Part shown: positions 8,897-19,200 of the stretch, piece after piece
Layout of the letters: every line of letters begins with the position of its first letter
Position numbering within the stretch: the stretch's first letter is position 1
DNA from: Ignavibacteriales bacterium
Lineage (GTDB): Bacteria > Bacteroidota > Ignavibacteria > Ignavibacteriales > Melioribacteraceae
Assembly: GCA_020061355.1 (NCBI GenBank)
Contig: JAGUYK010000033.1
Span: forward strand, 1 to 64,000
DNA length: 64,000 nt
Direction: 5' to 3'
The notes under the pieces: model-generated
Databases searched by the model: none
What the model was told of the DNA's origin: nothing
The model's input: the letters and a program-made list of their open reading frames with translations, nothing else
Position numbers and translations under genes: made by a program

Positions 8897-11800
8897 AAAA
8901 GTCATACCCAATCGAAAAATAATAACGTGGACTGGAGAATCCTTCAACATTATATTTCCAGGCAACATCGAAACGCCATAGGAATAGAAGATAAAGTCTA
9001 AATCCAACACCTGTACCTATTAGCAGGTCATTTGTTATTGTATCGCCAAACTGATTTTTGGTAAACGGTTTTAGTTTGCTTGTTTCATTCCATGCAGCAC
9101 CGGCATCTATAAAAGCAACGCCTAAAATATTCTGGAAGAATAATGGAATTGGTCCTGTAAGTAAATATCGAATCAATGGCATTCTCAATTCCAGATTAAG
9201 AAGTGAATACTTTGAGCCGATTCTTTCAGCGTAATCATATCCTCTTAATGGCAAAGCGGGAGACAAGAATGCAAAATCTGATGCAGTTTCTATTGGAATA
9301 TCCTGTGTTGCGAAAGTGCGATTGATCCAGTTATCAGTTCCGCCCATAAAAAATTTTTGGGGGTTAGCGCCACCGGAATATCCTCCGGATAACCTGAATA
9401 CAAATGAATTATCGAACCAGAAGCGCAAGTATTTTCTGTAATCATAAACCATAGAATAGAAACTTTGCTTCTTATTGAAAATCCCCGGATTACCAAATAA
9501 AGTTAAGTTATATCTTGTCCCTTCAATAGGTGAAGTATAACCATACATTACATTATCGTGAACAAAGCTAAGTGCCGGGACAATATAGGTGGCTTTATCC
9601 GAAGCGACAAACACGTTATCTAAATTTTCCGATGTTACGCTCATTACACTTAAGGAACCATCAAATCTATAAAACCGGCTTAACGGGTAACTCGCAGATA
9701 CCACAGCACCGAAATTTCTGAAGCGATAGAGTTCCGATCCGAAAAATGAATTCCTATATAAAAATCTCGCAGTATGAAATGCTTCTATCCCGAAATTTAT
9801 ACGATTTTCGAGATAGTAATAAGCTAAACCGTAATCACTGTTTTTAATATCAATTTGAAGTGACGTTATTCCAATTAAACGGTGATTTCCTAAAACATCG
9901 CTGAAAGATAAAACAGTTGTACCGAGCAAACCGTATAAGGAACTATAACCTGCATTGGCATATATCAGGTCAGGTGTGAAATTAATTTTATACCTGTTAA
10001 CTAAAAAGTTTCCATCGTCATCAAGCTTTTGAGAGAAAACCTGTTCGCGGCTTTCAATCCTTGTGCTATCCGACTTTATATCCCGGCCTCCAAAAACATA
10101 TCGACTATATTCTGATGTAACAGAATCTGTTTTAGCCTCCTCTTCGGAAACATATTCTCCAATAAATATTCTCTTAGATTTCTCATCTGTTGAATCACTA
10201 ACATTTACAAGTGCTTTAGCTGTATCATCAATTTCTTTATAGCTTTCATCAACGAATAATTTAAGTGGTTCGGATCCATTGTTAATTAAACTTGCCATGT
10301 ATCTTGTAGGTTTTAGCGTATCGGATTCCAACTTCATATCAAAGGGATTATTCATCATAAAAATATTATAACCCATTTTATACAATGATGTAAATGCTAA
10401 TTTTTTCCCGTCATATGAAAGTGAAATTTGACTGATCTGAGTGTATGAATCAGTTATCGGAATTGCTTTCAAGTCAACCAAGTTTTGTTCAGAGGAGGAT
10501 TCATCAAGAACGACTTTTTTCCTGTAAATATTATCAACACCGTTTTTATCGGATATAAAAAGAATTTCTATACCATCGCTTGAAAATGCGGCAAACCTTT
10601 CATTGCTTAAAGACCAATCGGTTAATCGTTCGATAACCCTCGATTCAACATCGCATAAATATAAATCCAGCTGATTATAATTATGGTCCTGCATCATAAA
10701 ATTATCGCGAATTTTTGAACCATTTAAGATATCGTTTCTGTCAGAAGAAAAAACTATTTTACTTCCATCGGGTGACCAGACGGGATCAAAATCACTAAAA
10801 ATGTCGTTGGTTATATTATCAAGTTCTCCGTTCACTAAATTATATACATATACATCCGACTGTTTCGAATTATGTCCGTTAAATGCAATTTTATTACCGT
10901 CACGGGACCAGTTAACAGATTCAATACCCGGCATTTGAAATGGTAATTCTGAACTTGTACCGGTTTCAGTATCAATAATACTAATGCGGTCGAATCCCCG
11001 GCTTTTTATTGAGAGAGCAATTCTTTTATTATCCGGCGCCCATGTAAGTGAGGGATGAAGAAGATTGAGTTCTTCAAAATCATTTGTTCTGCCGCTTTCA
11101 ACTACTCTTTTTAATACTTTACCTGTACTTGCTTCCATTATATATACATCAAGGTAAATATCGCGGTCTGATATAAATGCTATTTTATCTCCTTGCGGCG
11201 AAAGAGCCGGACTTGAGTTATAAAATCCACCGTCCTTCCGATTATCAGTTAGTCTTTTAGCAAATTCATCCGGATCGTTTTTTATTGCAATATCGGGCCA
11301 GTATTCCTTCTTCAAACTTTTTTTCCAGCGTTCGTTTAATTCTTCAAGATTAATTCCAATTGAAGCTTTCAGTGCAGCTTCCAGTGATCCCAACCCTTGA
11401 ATCTTATTCATTATCTCGGTTATCTTCTGCCTTCCGTAAGTATCTGAAATATACTTGAAAACGGATTGTCCGCCTCTATAACCGAGATAACCGGTAAGCT
11501 GATTGATATTAGGCAAGACTTCGCTAATAACAGCGTTTCTTATAAACATATCGGTGTTGGTTTCCCATCCCTGAGAAAGAAATTCAGCACTCCCCTCCAT
11601 AAACCAGTGAGGTAGCTGTAATGTAATTCCTTTTGAAATTATATTCTGGACACTTCCGCCATAATATAAATCTTGCATAACTGCATGTACTAATTCATGA
11701 TGAATAACGTGCCGGAATTTTTCATACGAACCTTCAAACGGGAAAACGACACGGTTTTTGAAAGGTTCTGTAAATCCACCTATACCCTGACTCAAATATG

Positions 11801-12095
11801 CATCCGTTACATTAGTCTCATTAAAATCGTTATGGGAATTGTAAACAATAAGTGAGATTCTGCTGTTAACTCTGTAATTAAAATCATTATGTAACTTTTC
11901 AATCGCATCTTCTGCAACAGATGCTGTAAATTCAGCAATCCTTTCTCCGCCATCAGAAAAATAAATATCGAAATGTCTGGATTGAATGAAAAACCATTTA
12001 TAGTTTTTATATTGAACTTTATTCTGACCGAATTGAGCTGATGCATTACCAGATACAAGCATCAGTAATATGAAAGAATAAATTATTTTTTTCAT
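8895..12095 (-). CDS. Exported metallopeptidase-like / WD40-type propeller / outer-membrane barrel protein
   Basis: This 1066-residue protein has a signal peptide (cleavage near NASAQ, residue 21). Residues about 30-270 resemble the gluzincin MA clan: HELVH at 133-137 with a downstream EGSAEF that can supply the third zinc ligand (Glu167 or Glu171). Residues about 280-600 contain repeated PD40/TolB-type blades (SPQGDKIAFISDRD, SPDGSKIVFSSDRN). The last third, from about 700, is beta-rich with GYSSLYG, GTRYNLTLFG and a final aromatic YDF, as in BamA-family barrels. It is probably an outer-membrane protein with a periplasmic or surface peptidase domain. Such proteins are often mis-named TolB. 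AAGGTG precedes the ATG. It starts 24 bases after rnr. Confidence 0.82.
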   Translation of the reverse strand: MKKIIYSFILLMLVSGNASAQFGQNKVQYKNYKWFFIQSRHFDIYFSDGGERIAEFTASVAEDAIEKLHNDFNYRVNSRISLIVYNSHNDFNETNVTDAYLSQGIGGFTEPFKNRVVFPFEGSYEKFRHVIHHELVHAVMQDLYYGGSVQNIISKGITLQLPHWFMEGSAEFLSQGWETNTDMFIRNAVISEVLPNINQLTGYLGYRGGQSVFKYISDTYGRQKITEIMNKIQGLGSLEAALKASIGINLEELNERWKKSLKKEYWPDIAIKNDPDEFAKRLTDNRKDGGFYNSSPALSPQGDKIAFISDRDIYLDVYIMEASTGKVLKRVVESGRTNDFEELNLLHPSLTWAPDNKRIALSIKSRGFDRISIIDTETGTSSELPFQMPGIESVNWSRDGNKIAFNGHNSKQSDVYVYNLVNGELDNITNDIFSDFDPVWSPDGSKIVFSSDRNDILNGSKIRDNFMMQDHNYNQLDLYLCDVESRVIERLTDWSLSNERFAAFSSDGIEILFISDKNGVDNIYRKKVVLDESSSEQNLVDLKAIPITDSYTQISQISLSYDGKKLAFTSLYKMGYNIFMMNNPFDMKLESDTLKPTRYMASLINNGSEPLKLFVDESYKEIDDTAKALVNVSDSTDEKSKRIFIGEYVSEEEAKTDSVTSEYSRYVFGGRDIKSDSTRIESREQVFSQKLDDDGNFLVNRYKINFTPDLIYANAGYSSLYGLLGTTVLSFSDVLGNHRLIGITSLQIDIKNSDYGLAYYYLENRINFGIEAFHTARFLYRNSFFGSELYRFRNFGAVVSASYPLSRFYRFDGSLSVMSVTSENLDNVFVASDKATYIVPALSFVHDNVMYGYTSPIEGTRYNLTLFGNPGIFNKKQSFYSMVYDYRKYLRFWFDNSFVFRLSGGYSGGANPQKFFMGGTDNWINRTFATQDIPIETASDFAFLSPALPLRGYDYAERIGSKYSLLNLELRMPLIRYLLTGPIPLFFQNILGVAFIDAGAAWNETSKLKPFTKNQFGDTITNDLLIGTGVGFRLYLLFLWRFDVAWKYNVEGFSSPRYYFSIGYDF

Positions 12096-12119
12096 AGCTG
12101 CACCTTTTACATATTCTTT

Positions 12120-14219
12120 TTAATCAAGTAAAGTAAAATCAATTTCTCGCTTTTCGTTATCGACACGCACCAGTTTTACATTTATTTTATCACCGAGACG
12201 AATTCTTCTACCTGTTCTTTTTCCGGTAATAGCATAATTTTTTTCATCGAAAGTATAATAATCGTCTTCTAAATCTTTGTACCTGATCAATCCTTCTGCC
12301 AAATTTTGGCTCAGCTCAATGAATATTCCGAAATTTGTAATTCCCGAAACAACACCGTGAAATTCAGTCCCTACTTTACCTTTCAAGTATTCTATTTGTT
12401 TCAGCTTAACAGATAATCGTTCTGCATTTACTGCATTTCGTTCTTGAACGGACGAATGATTGCAAATTTCATCCAATTCTTCTACTGAAAAATTTTTCTC
12501 TTGATTATTCTGTAAATAATTAAAAATTATTTTATGGACAATTAAATCCGGGAAACGCCTGATTGGCGAAGTAAAATGTGTATAATCTTTAAATCCCAAA
12601 CCGTAATGTCCGATGTTATTTGTCGAGTAAACTGCCTTAGCCATTGATCTTATTGCAACCTCATTAACCACTGCTTCTTCCTCTGTTCCTTTACAACTTT
12701 CCAGCAATTCTTGAAACTGTTTCGATTTATTTGCCGAATTAGGATCAAATGAGTATCCAAGCGATTTTACGAATCTTGAGAACTCTATTATTTTTTCCTT
12801 ATCAGGTAAATCGTGTATTCTATAAACAAAAGGAAGCGGTAAATTGTTCTTTTTCGGTTTTAAATGTCCGGCCACTATTTGATTTGCAAGAAGCATCATC
12901 TCTTCGATAAGGTTATTGCTTTCTCGAACTTCTTTTATTTTAATTTCTACCGGAATTCCGTTTTTATCAAGTATAAATACAACCTCGGGCGAGAAAAAGT
13001 TTATACTTCCTTTCTTAATTCTTTTAGCCCGCAGTTTTTTTGCAAGGTCATTCAGTAATAATATTTTATCCTTCAGATCACCGTTGCCTTTTTCAATAAT
13101 TTGTTGAACTTCCTCGTATGTAAATCGGCGTTTACTATTTATTATAGTCTTTTTTATTTCATACGAAACAATCTTTGCCAAAGGTGTCATCTCAACCAGC
13201 ACCGAAAAAGTCAATCGATCTTTGTTTGGTACCAGTGAGCATATTACATTTGATAGGTTCTCGGGTAGCATCGGTATTACTTTGCCAACCAAATAAACAC
13301 TCGTTGCACGATTTAATGCTTCTTTGTATACTGGTGAATCTTCTGTTACATAATGACTAACATCGGCAATGTGGATACCGACCTGGTAATTTCCATTTGG
13401 TAATGATTCAACAGAGACTGCATCGTCAAAATCTTTTGCATCTTCCGGATCGATAGTGAATGTAATAGCATCCCGCAAGTCCAATCGATTTTTTATTTCT
13501 GCGTCATGTATTTTTTCCGAAATTGATTCGGCTTGTTTAAGCACTTTATCAGAAAATTTGTATGATAATCCGAACTCCCTTGCTATTGATGCAATTTCTG
13601 CATCATAGCTTCCGGCTTTTCCAAGCACATCTGTTATTTGTCCCTCGGGATTAAGATCTGGCGACTTCCATTCAATTTTTCCGACAACAACTTTATCGCC
13701 AACCTTAGAACCGTTTAAAAACTCGGAAGAAACATATATATCGCGGTGAATTTTTTTATTGTCCGGAACTACAAAGTAAAAAGATTTACTTTTTTCAAGT
13801 CTGCCGACAATTTCATTTTGCTTACGTTCAATTATTTCAATAATCTGGCCTTCGATATTCTTTCCGTGTTTTTTTGAAAGAAGATTAACATGCACCACAT
13901 CACCGTCGAATGCTGTCCCCAGATTCTTGCCGGAAATGAAAACATCAGTCTTATAAGTTTGATCTTTAAGAACAACAAAACCGTAGCCACCTTCACCAAT
14001 TATTTGAAGCTGTCCGATTAATTTCTCGGATCCAAAACTGCTTAAGGAGTAGCGCTTACCTTGTTTTTCAAGATATCCTTCCTCAGTTAATTTGTACAAA
14101 ACACTTTTTAACTCGGAGTAAGCATATTCCTCTACTATTCCAAAATGTTTTGCAATTTCTTTCGATTTAACTTTGAGCGAAGGATGATTTTTAAAGAATG
14201 CTTTGATTTCTTTTTTCAT
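12120..14219 (-). CDS. rnr: Ribonuclease R
   Basis: RNase R is a processive 3'-to-5' exoribonuclease that digests structured RNA and rRNA/tmRNA targets. The 699-residue protein is a shorter form than the 813 residues of E. coli. Domains are an N-terminal winged helix (about 5-65), two cold-shock domains (about 68-200), the RNB catalytic domain with metal-binding DPEDAKDFDDA at 257-267, IHDLPDKEKI and HFTSPIRRFPDLIVH, and a C-terminal S1 domain (about 620-699). Its ATG overlaps the tamB stop by one base (TAATG), which indicates translational coupling. Confidence 0.95.
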   Translation of the reverse strand: MKKEIKAFFKNHPSLKVKSKEIAKHFGIVEEYAYSELKSVLYKLTEEGYLEKQGKRYSLSSFGSEKLIGQLQIIGEGGYGFVVLKDQTYKTDVFISGKNLGTAFDGDVVHVNLLSKKHGKNIEGQIIEIIERKQNEIVGRLEKSKSFYFVVPDNKKIHRDIYVSSEFLNGSKVGDKVVVGKIEWKSPDLNPEGQITDVLGKAGSYDAEIASIAREFGLSYKFSDKVLKQAESISEKIHDAEIKNRLDLRDAITFTIDPEDAKDFDDAVSVESLPNGNYQVGIHIADVSHYVTEDSPVYKEALNRATSVYLVGKVIPMLPENLSNVICSLVPNKDRLTFSVLVEMTPLAKIVSYEIKKTIINSKRRFTYEEVQQIIEKGNGDLKDKILLLNDLAKKLRAKRIKKGSINFFSPEVVFILDKNGIPVEIKIKEVRESNNLIEEMMLLANQIVAGHLKPKKNNLPLPFVYRIHDLPDKEKIIEFSRFVKSLGYSFDPNSANKSKQFQELLESCKGTEEEAVVNEVAIRSMAKAVYSTNNIGHYGLGFKDYTHFTSPIRRFPDLIVHKIIFNYLQNNQEKNFSVEELDEICNHSSVQERNAVNAERLSVKLKQIEYLKGKVGTEFHGVVSGITNFGIFIELSQNLAEGLIRYKDLEDDYYTFDEKNYAITGKRTGRRIRLGDKINVKLVRVDNEKREIDFTLLD

Positions 14220-17200
14220 TAGAACTCGAATTTATATTTTAATGCCATTTCAGTTATTTTATCATCAAGAACATAAAAGGTTTGACCAATAGGATCTTTT
14301 CTTTCAAGTCTTATAGAAAATTTGGGATTAAAGAGATATTCAATTTTAAGATTTGCTTTACCTATATTTTGAAATACTTCGGTAGTTCCGCCGAAACTGT
14401 AACGTAAGTTTTGTATTCGTCCCGAAAGACTAAACTTTGTATAGTCGCCGGACTGACTGATTTCAATATTATTTACCAAATCGCCGACTGTAGAATTGAC
14501 GAAACTTGTAAGAACAGAGCCCAAAAAAGAAGTAGCAGTGTTGCCAATTGCATTAGACTGCCCGGCAACTTCTGCACGGTCCTGGGCAGTAAGGTCATCC
14601 TTAAATTTTCCAAATAATATAAAAGAAAAGGCATCGGAATAATCGTAGCGAGTATCCCTAACATTATTTTGAATATCTCGTGAACCGATATAAACTCCCA
14701 TGCTTTCGGGATTGCCTGCTAAATTTTTTCCTAGATCATTTAACAGTCCTTGTATTTTAATCTTTACCGCAACTTCTTGAGGTGTTGCACTTGAATTACG
14801 CGGATCGATATAGTCGCTCTTGTATGTTGCAATTATATCGAGATAAGGATTTGTAATATCGGTTTCAAAACGGATCCTTCCTTCAGCATCAAAGGATTTG
14901 AAAAATTCGAGCTTGGATCCGGGCATTAGATTAAAAGCACCCTGGGCTCGAACTTCACCGGCAATGCTTTCATAATTCAAATCGCCACGCATTTCAATAA
15001 GAAGTTTTTGATTAACCGCCTGAGAAAGAACTATGTTTATACGTGCACTATTCTCAATTCTTACACCTATTTCATAATCTATACGCATAGGTTCATCGCC
15101 ATTATCTATACTTTGTTCATTGCGTAACTCTTCTTCGTCAAGAATCTCTTGAAAGCGGACCTGTTCTAAATCGATCTTACTCGAATCAACGACATAAATC
15201 ATATTGTAATTGCTGCTTGTTACTGTTGATTGGTCGGATGTAATTAATGTTAGGTTTGTTTCTTTAAGAAGAATATCACCCTGAAAGAATAATCTGTTGT
15301 TTCGTAGGGTTAATAACCATTCTCTCGAAGTTCCAATTTTTAGATCACCATAAAGAAAAGGGCTTGTTGAACGTGATATTTCGCTAAACAGCGCAAGATC
15401 ACCATTAAACCTAATTGACATATCCTTTGGTTTAAACCCTTCAAAAATGATAGAGCCTGTTCCGTTTATTTTCCCGGGATATTTTGTCCCACCTGCATTT
15501 GCAATATCTAAATTATCAATATGCAGACCTTGCTGGTCGAAGCTGACTTTCAAATCACAGCTATATGGTAAATTTGTATTGGTCGATCTGAAGTATCCTT
15601 CTTGAATACTGAAGAATCCGGAGAAGACCGGTTTATTAAGTATTCCGCTAATTGTAAGATCTGTTAATAGATTTCCTTTTTGGTCGGCTATGTACGGGAT
15701 TAAATTTGCAAATGACCTTAAATCAAAATCCTTCGAGAGCAATTTAAGATGCATTTCCAAAGAATCACTAATACGGTCCTCAACACTGGCAAAACTTAAA
15801 TCGATCGGAACTGTTCCGCTTAAAGTTAATAACGGTTTATTCAGATTGTATGTTGAATCTAAAAATTTAATGTCCGCAGTTACTAATTTATCTGAATAAC
15901 GGATTGAACCATCAAGATACCCGAGCTTATGATTTCCATATTTAAGATCGTTTAATTTAACAGTGGTATTAATGTACGGATCTTCAAAATCACCGCTTAT
16001 TATTGCTTTGAAATCAGCATCGGTTTTTAATTTATAATCATCTTTTCCAAAGATATATTTACTCAGAATTTTGCCTGAAATATTGTTTGCTTGAAGTACC
16101 AAATTTTGTTCTCCGCTGCTTTCTATAGTACCTTTCAAACTAATGGAAGAGGTATCGTTGTAAATAACGCAGTTGGCAATATTAAATCTATAGGGATTGA
16201 AGAAAACATCAATTGTATCTTTGTTGGACCAGAGTAATCCATTGTAATCGGCTTGAATATTCCCGATTCTAATCTGCTGTTCGATAGGTCTCATTAAAAC
16301 GTAACCGTCAATCTTTGCGTTAATCATATCTTCGATATTTGCAGATGCGTTAAAAAAGAGTCTGCTGTCATTGAATCTTAGATCAGCAGAGATATTCTTT
16401 ATGTAAGTTCCCGCATAAAATCTTTTTCCAGTTAAAAGAGCGGATCCCGATAATTTATCGAATTCCACATGATGGTTATCCCTAAGAAAATTAAATTCGG
16501 TTTTAATATCAGATAAATATAGAGTTGAATTCTTTTCAGTAAAGACAATATATTTTAAATCTAAGTTGGAGGAGATCGAAAAATTGGGTGGGCTATTGAC
16601 AACACTTCCAAAACCGGAACCCATAATATCAAATCTCTCAAAACCAACCAGTTCGGTTATTAATGCAAAGTCCTTGAAAATAAAGTCGAAATCGAATTTT
16701 AAATTCTTATTAATAATCTCGGGAAGAGTTTCAGTATCACCTGAATATGAAATCCCGCTACTCAGAACAGAAAGGGGATTTAACTCTTTTAATTTTTCCG
16801 AAATTATTTTTGATATAGTTTCGGCTTCGTATGAAACAATATCAATTCCTTCTTTGAACGAAAAATCTCCGCTTACTCTGAAGTCAACGAAATCGGATGT
16901 AAATTTAATTTCTCTAAAATTAGAATCTGTTTTGAATGTAACATCAATACTTGAATTGTGGATCCTGGTTCCGCGATATTTAGAGGAGTCAATTCCGATA
17001 GCAAATATCCCTGTGATTTCATCAGGATCAAAACCCTTTCCTTCTGCACTGAAATAAAAATTGAGATCACTTTTATAATCACCTTCGATGAAGGATGAAA
17101 GGTCGAGATGATTTAAACTACCCAGAAAACTGTAAGCTGGAATCGTATCATTGTCAAAGACCATTTCGCCGGTAATAAAAGCCTCGGAATTTTTGCTTAT

Positions 17201-18721
17201 TCCGTTTATTTCCATATCAATTTTTCTATCCGCAGCTTTTGATATTATGCTAAATTTCTCTAAAGGAATATTATTGAAAGTTGAAGCGCTGGAACTAAAA
17301 TTGAATTGAGAATTTAAATCCATTGGCGAAACGCCTTTACCAACCATACTTCCTTTGGAATTGAGTGAGGTCGTTATACCGATTACAGGATCGAGATTAA
17401 TGTTAACAGTTTCAAATTTTATATCATAGGTCATCGGTTCTTCGTTTAGGTTCATTGCGGCTTCAAACTTTAATACACCGTTTTCTACATTACCTGAAAA
17501 AACTGATTTGAAATTAGTCGGCTCACCTTCATAATTTATATTTACACCAGAAACTTTCAACCTTGCAAATTCCGGAAGTTTAAGGGAGGGAAGAAGAGCA
17601 TTAACATCAATATAATTTATATCTGTGTCCTTAATTTTTGCTTTGATAAATAAATCTTCAGGTCTATTCAGGTTAATTACCTGTCCGCCGATTTCAAAAT
17701 GAGTTGAACGGTAATCCATTACAAGTTTTTCAATATCAAAATTACCGAACCTGCCTTTAGCTTTCAATTCAAACGAAGGATTTCCCTTAAGAATTTCAGT
17801 TGCCTCAATGAATGAAGAGAGATCATCGAAATCAAATGATTTTGCATCCAGGTCAATTGAGATAGGGTAATTCTTAAAATCTTCCAGTTCAATATTTTCA
17901 AACAAATTCAGGCTGTCCAGACGGGTATTCAAACGGATATCACTTTTTTCGGTAATAAATGCAAAGTTTGTTATGCTTGCAAAATTTTCTGTAATTGCAA
18001 ACTCTCCGGAAATATTCTGAAGTGTAAAACGGTTTAAATTTGGTTTAAGTGATAATTCCTTAAGAATTAGTAAATATTCCGAATTCGGAATGTCAATAAA
18101 AGCTTGTGCCGTTAGAAATAAATTGTTTGCCCGGAGGTCATCGAAATTGATTGTCTTGTAATTGTTATCTGAGTTTAAATTTGAATAGGACTGCTGAACA
18201 TAATTAATATTTTTTAGTTGAAGGTCGTTTGCCTGAATATAAAATGAAAATCCGGATTTGGCAGTATCTTCTTCTGATGGTTTTGAAATTTTAGTGTAAT
18301 TCCAGTCACCATTTTTATCCTGAAGAAATTTAATAATTGCATCTTCTATTAAAATTTTTCTGAAGAATATTTTTTTAAGTAAAAGCTGCAGTGGGCTAAA
18401 TTTCACTTCTATATTTTTTGCAAAGAAAAGTGTATCGCCTTCCGTTGTAAGAAGCGTGTTCCTTAAGAATACCGACGTTAAAATTGTGCCGTTAATCTTT
18501 TCAATAGATAAATTGCCATTAATAGAAGAGTTAACTTCCGACATTAACTTGTTGCGCAATATTTCTCTGAATGTAACCGTTTGCGAAAATCCAAGAAGTA
18601 AAACTATAAGGGCAATAAAACCAAGTACAATCAGAATAAATACATTAATTATTCTTCTGAAAAGAGATCGCCTTGGTTTCCCGGATTGGACTTCTTCTTG
18701 TTTTAAATTTTGCTCTGCCAT
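14219..18721 (-). CDS. tamB: TamB-like translocation and assembly module protein
   Basis: TamB/AsmA-like proteins bridge inner and outer membrane through a long hydrophobic beta-groove; roles in phospholipid transport and autotransporter assembly are known for relatives. The 1500-residue protein has one N-terminal membrane helix (about 24-46, FILIVLGFIALIVLLLGFSQ), a long repetitive beta region, and the conserved C-terminal TamB (DUF490) domain with PGSKLEFFKSFDAEGRIRFE and DAFSFILFGKF. No TamA is adjacent. The start overlaps the rfaE2 stop (TAATG), and rnr follows in the same manner. Location beside heptose genes supports an envelope role. Confidence 0.9.
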   Translation of the reverse strand: MAEQNLKQEEVQSGKPRRSLFRRIINVFILIVLGFIALIVLLLGFSQTVTFREILRNKLMSEVNSSINGNLSIEKINGTILTSVFLRNTLLTTEGDTLFFAKNIEVKFSPLQLLLKKIFFRKILIEDAIIKFLQDKNGDWNYTKISKPSEEDTAKSGFSFYIQANDLQLKNINYVQQSYSNLNSDNNYKTINFDDLRANNLFLTAQAFIDIPNSEYLLILKELSLKPNLNRFTLQNISGEFAITENFASITNFAFITEKSDIRLNTRLDSLNLFENIELEDFKNYPISIDLDAKSFDFDDLSSFIEATEILKGNPSFELKAKGRFGNFDIEKLVMDYRSTHFEIGGQVINLNRPEDLFIKAKIKDTDINYIDVNALLPSLKLPEFARLKVSGVNINYEGEPTNFKSVFSGNVENGVLKFEAAMNLNEEPMTYDIKFETVNINLDPVIGITTSLNSKGSMVGKGVSPMDLNSQFNFSSSASTFNNIPLEKFSIISKAADRKIDMEINGISKNSEAFITGEMVFDNDTIPAYSFLGSLNHLDLSSFIEGDYKSDLNFYFSAEGKGFDPDEITGIFAIGIDSSKYRGTRIHNSSIDVTFKTDSNFREIKFTSDFVDFRVSGDFSFKEGIDIVSYEAETISKIISEKLKELNPLSVLSSGISYSGDTETLPEIINKNLKFDFDFIFKDFALITELVGFERFDIMGSGFGSVVNSPPNFSISSNLDLKYIVFTEKNSTLYLSDIKTEFNFLRDNHHVEFDKLSGSALLTGKRFYAGTYIKNISADLRFNDSRLFFNASANIEDMINAKIDGYVLMRPIEQQIRIGNIQADYNGLLWSNKDTIDVFFNPYRFNIANCVIYNDTSSISLKGTIESSGEQNLVLQANNISGKILSKYIFGKDDYKLKTDADFKAIISGDFEDPYINTTVKLNDLKYGNHKLGYLDGSIRYSDKLVTADIKFLDSTYNLNKPLLTLSGTVPIDLSFASVEDRISDSLEMHLKLLSKDFDLRSFANLIPYIADQKGNLLTDLTISGILNKPVFSGFFSIQEGYFRSTNTNLPYSCDLKVSFDQQGLHIDNLDIANAGGTKYPGKINGTGSIIFEGFKPKDMSIRFNGDLALFSEISRSTSPFLYGDLKIGTSREWLLTLRNNRLFFQGDILLKETNLTLITSDQSTVTSSNYNMIYVVDSSKIDLEQVRFQEILDEEELRNEQSIDNGDEPMRIDYEIGVRIENSARINIVLSQAVNQKLLIEMRGDLNYESIAGEVRAQGAFNLMPGSKLEFFKSFDAEGRIRFETDITNPYLDIIATYKSDYIDPRNSSATPQEVAVKIKIQGLLNDLGKNLAGNPESMGVYIGSRDIQNNVRDTRYDYSDAFSFILFGKFKDDLTAQDRAEVAGQSNAIGNTATSFLGSVLTSFVNSTVGDLVNNIEISQSGDYTKFSLSGRIQNLRYSFGGTTEVFQNIGKANLKIEYLFNPKFSIRLERKDPIGQTFYVLDDKITEMALKYKFEF

Positions 18722-19200
18722 TACTCTTTAAATCTTTCGAGTATTGAATTAATAATGTTTGTAGTGGATTGGAAGTTAACAAACTCGATCGTTTCTACTT
18801 TACCTCCGGCATCTTCAACTATAACCTTGCCGACGATATCGTCAATTTTCCAATCGGCACCTTTGATCAGAATATCAGGAATCAATCTCTTTATTGTCTC
18901 GAATGGCGTATCTTCTTCAAACTGTGTAACAAAATCTACAGCTTTAATATTGGCAATTACAAACGAGCGTTCCTTAAAAGGAACGATCGGTCTTTTTGCC
19001 CCTTTAATTCTTTTAACGGAAGCATCGGAGTTTAATGCGACAATTAAGATATCGCCGAATGTTTTTGCTTTTGTTAAGTAATCAATGTGACCGGCATGAA
19101 TTAAATCAAAACATCCGTTTGTAAAGACAACTTTTTTATTTTGCTTCTTCAGTTCATTTCTAATTTCAACGAGTTCTTCTAATGTTTTGATGTTACTCAT
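18721..19200 (-). CDS. rfaE2: D-glycero-beta-D-manno-heptose 1-phosphate adenylyltransferase
   Basis: The nucleotidyltransferase half of HldE makes ADP-heptose for the LPS core. The 159-residue protein has the cytidylyltransferase-like signatures TNGCFDLIHAGHIDYL (HxGH), LNSDASVKRIKG, RPIVPFKERSFVIANIKAVD and ILIKGADW. In E. coli this is fused to the kinase; here it is a separate gene whose ATG overlaps the kinase stop by four bases. The product of the pair implies heptose-containing LPS, or an ADP-heptose pool, in this organism. Confidence 0.94.
   Translation of the reverse strand: MSNIKTLEELVEIRNELKKQNKKVVFTNGCFDLIHAGHIDYLTKAKTFGDILIVALNSDASVKRIKGAKRPIVPFKERSFVIANIKAVDFVTQFEEDTPFETIKRLIPDILIKGADWKIDDIVGKVIVEDAGGKVETIEFVNFQSTTNIINSILERFKE

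Noticed and set aside
16566-17057. 163-codon plus-strand frame
   Set aside because: It lies opposite tamB, whose TamB domain and operon overlaps are clear; the frame has no domain or Shine-Dalgarno.
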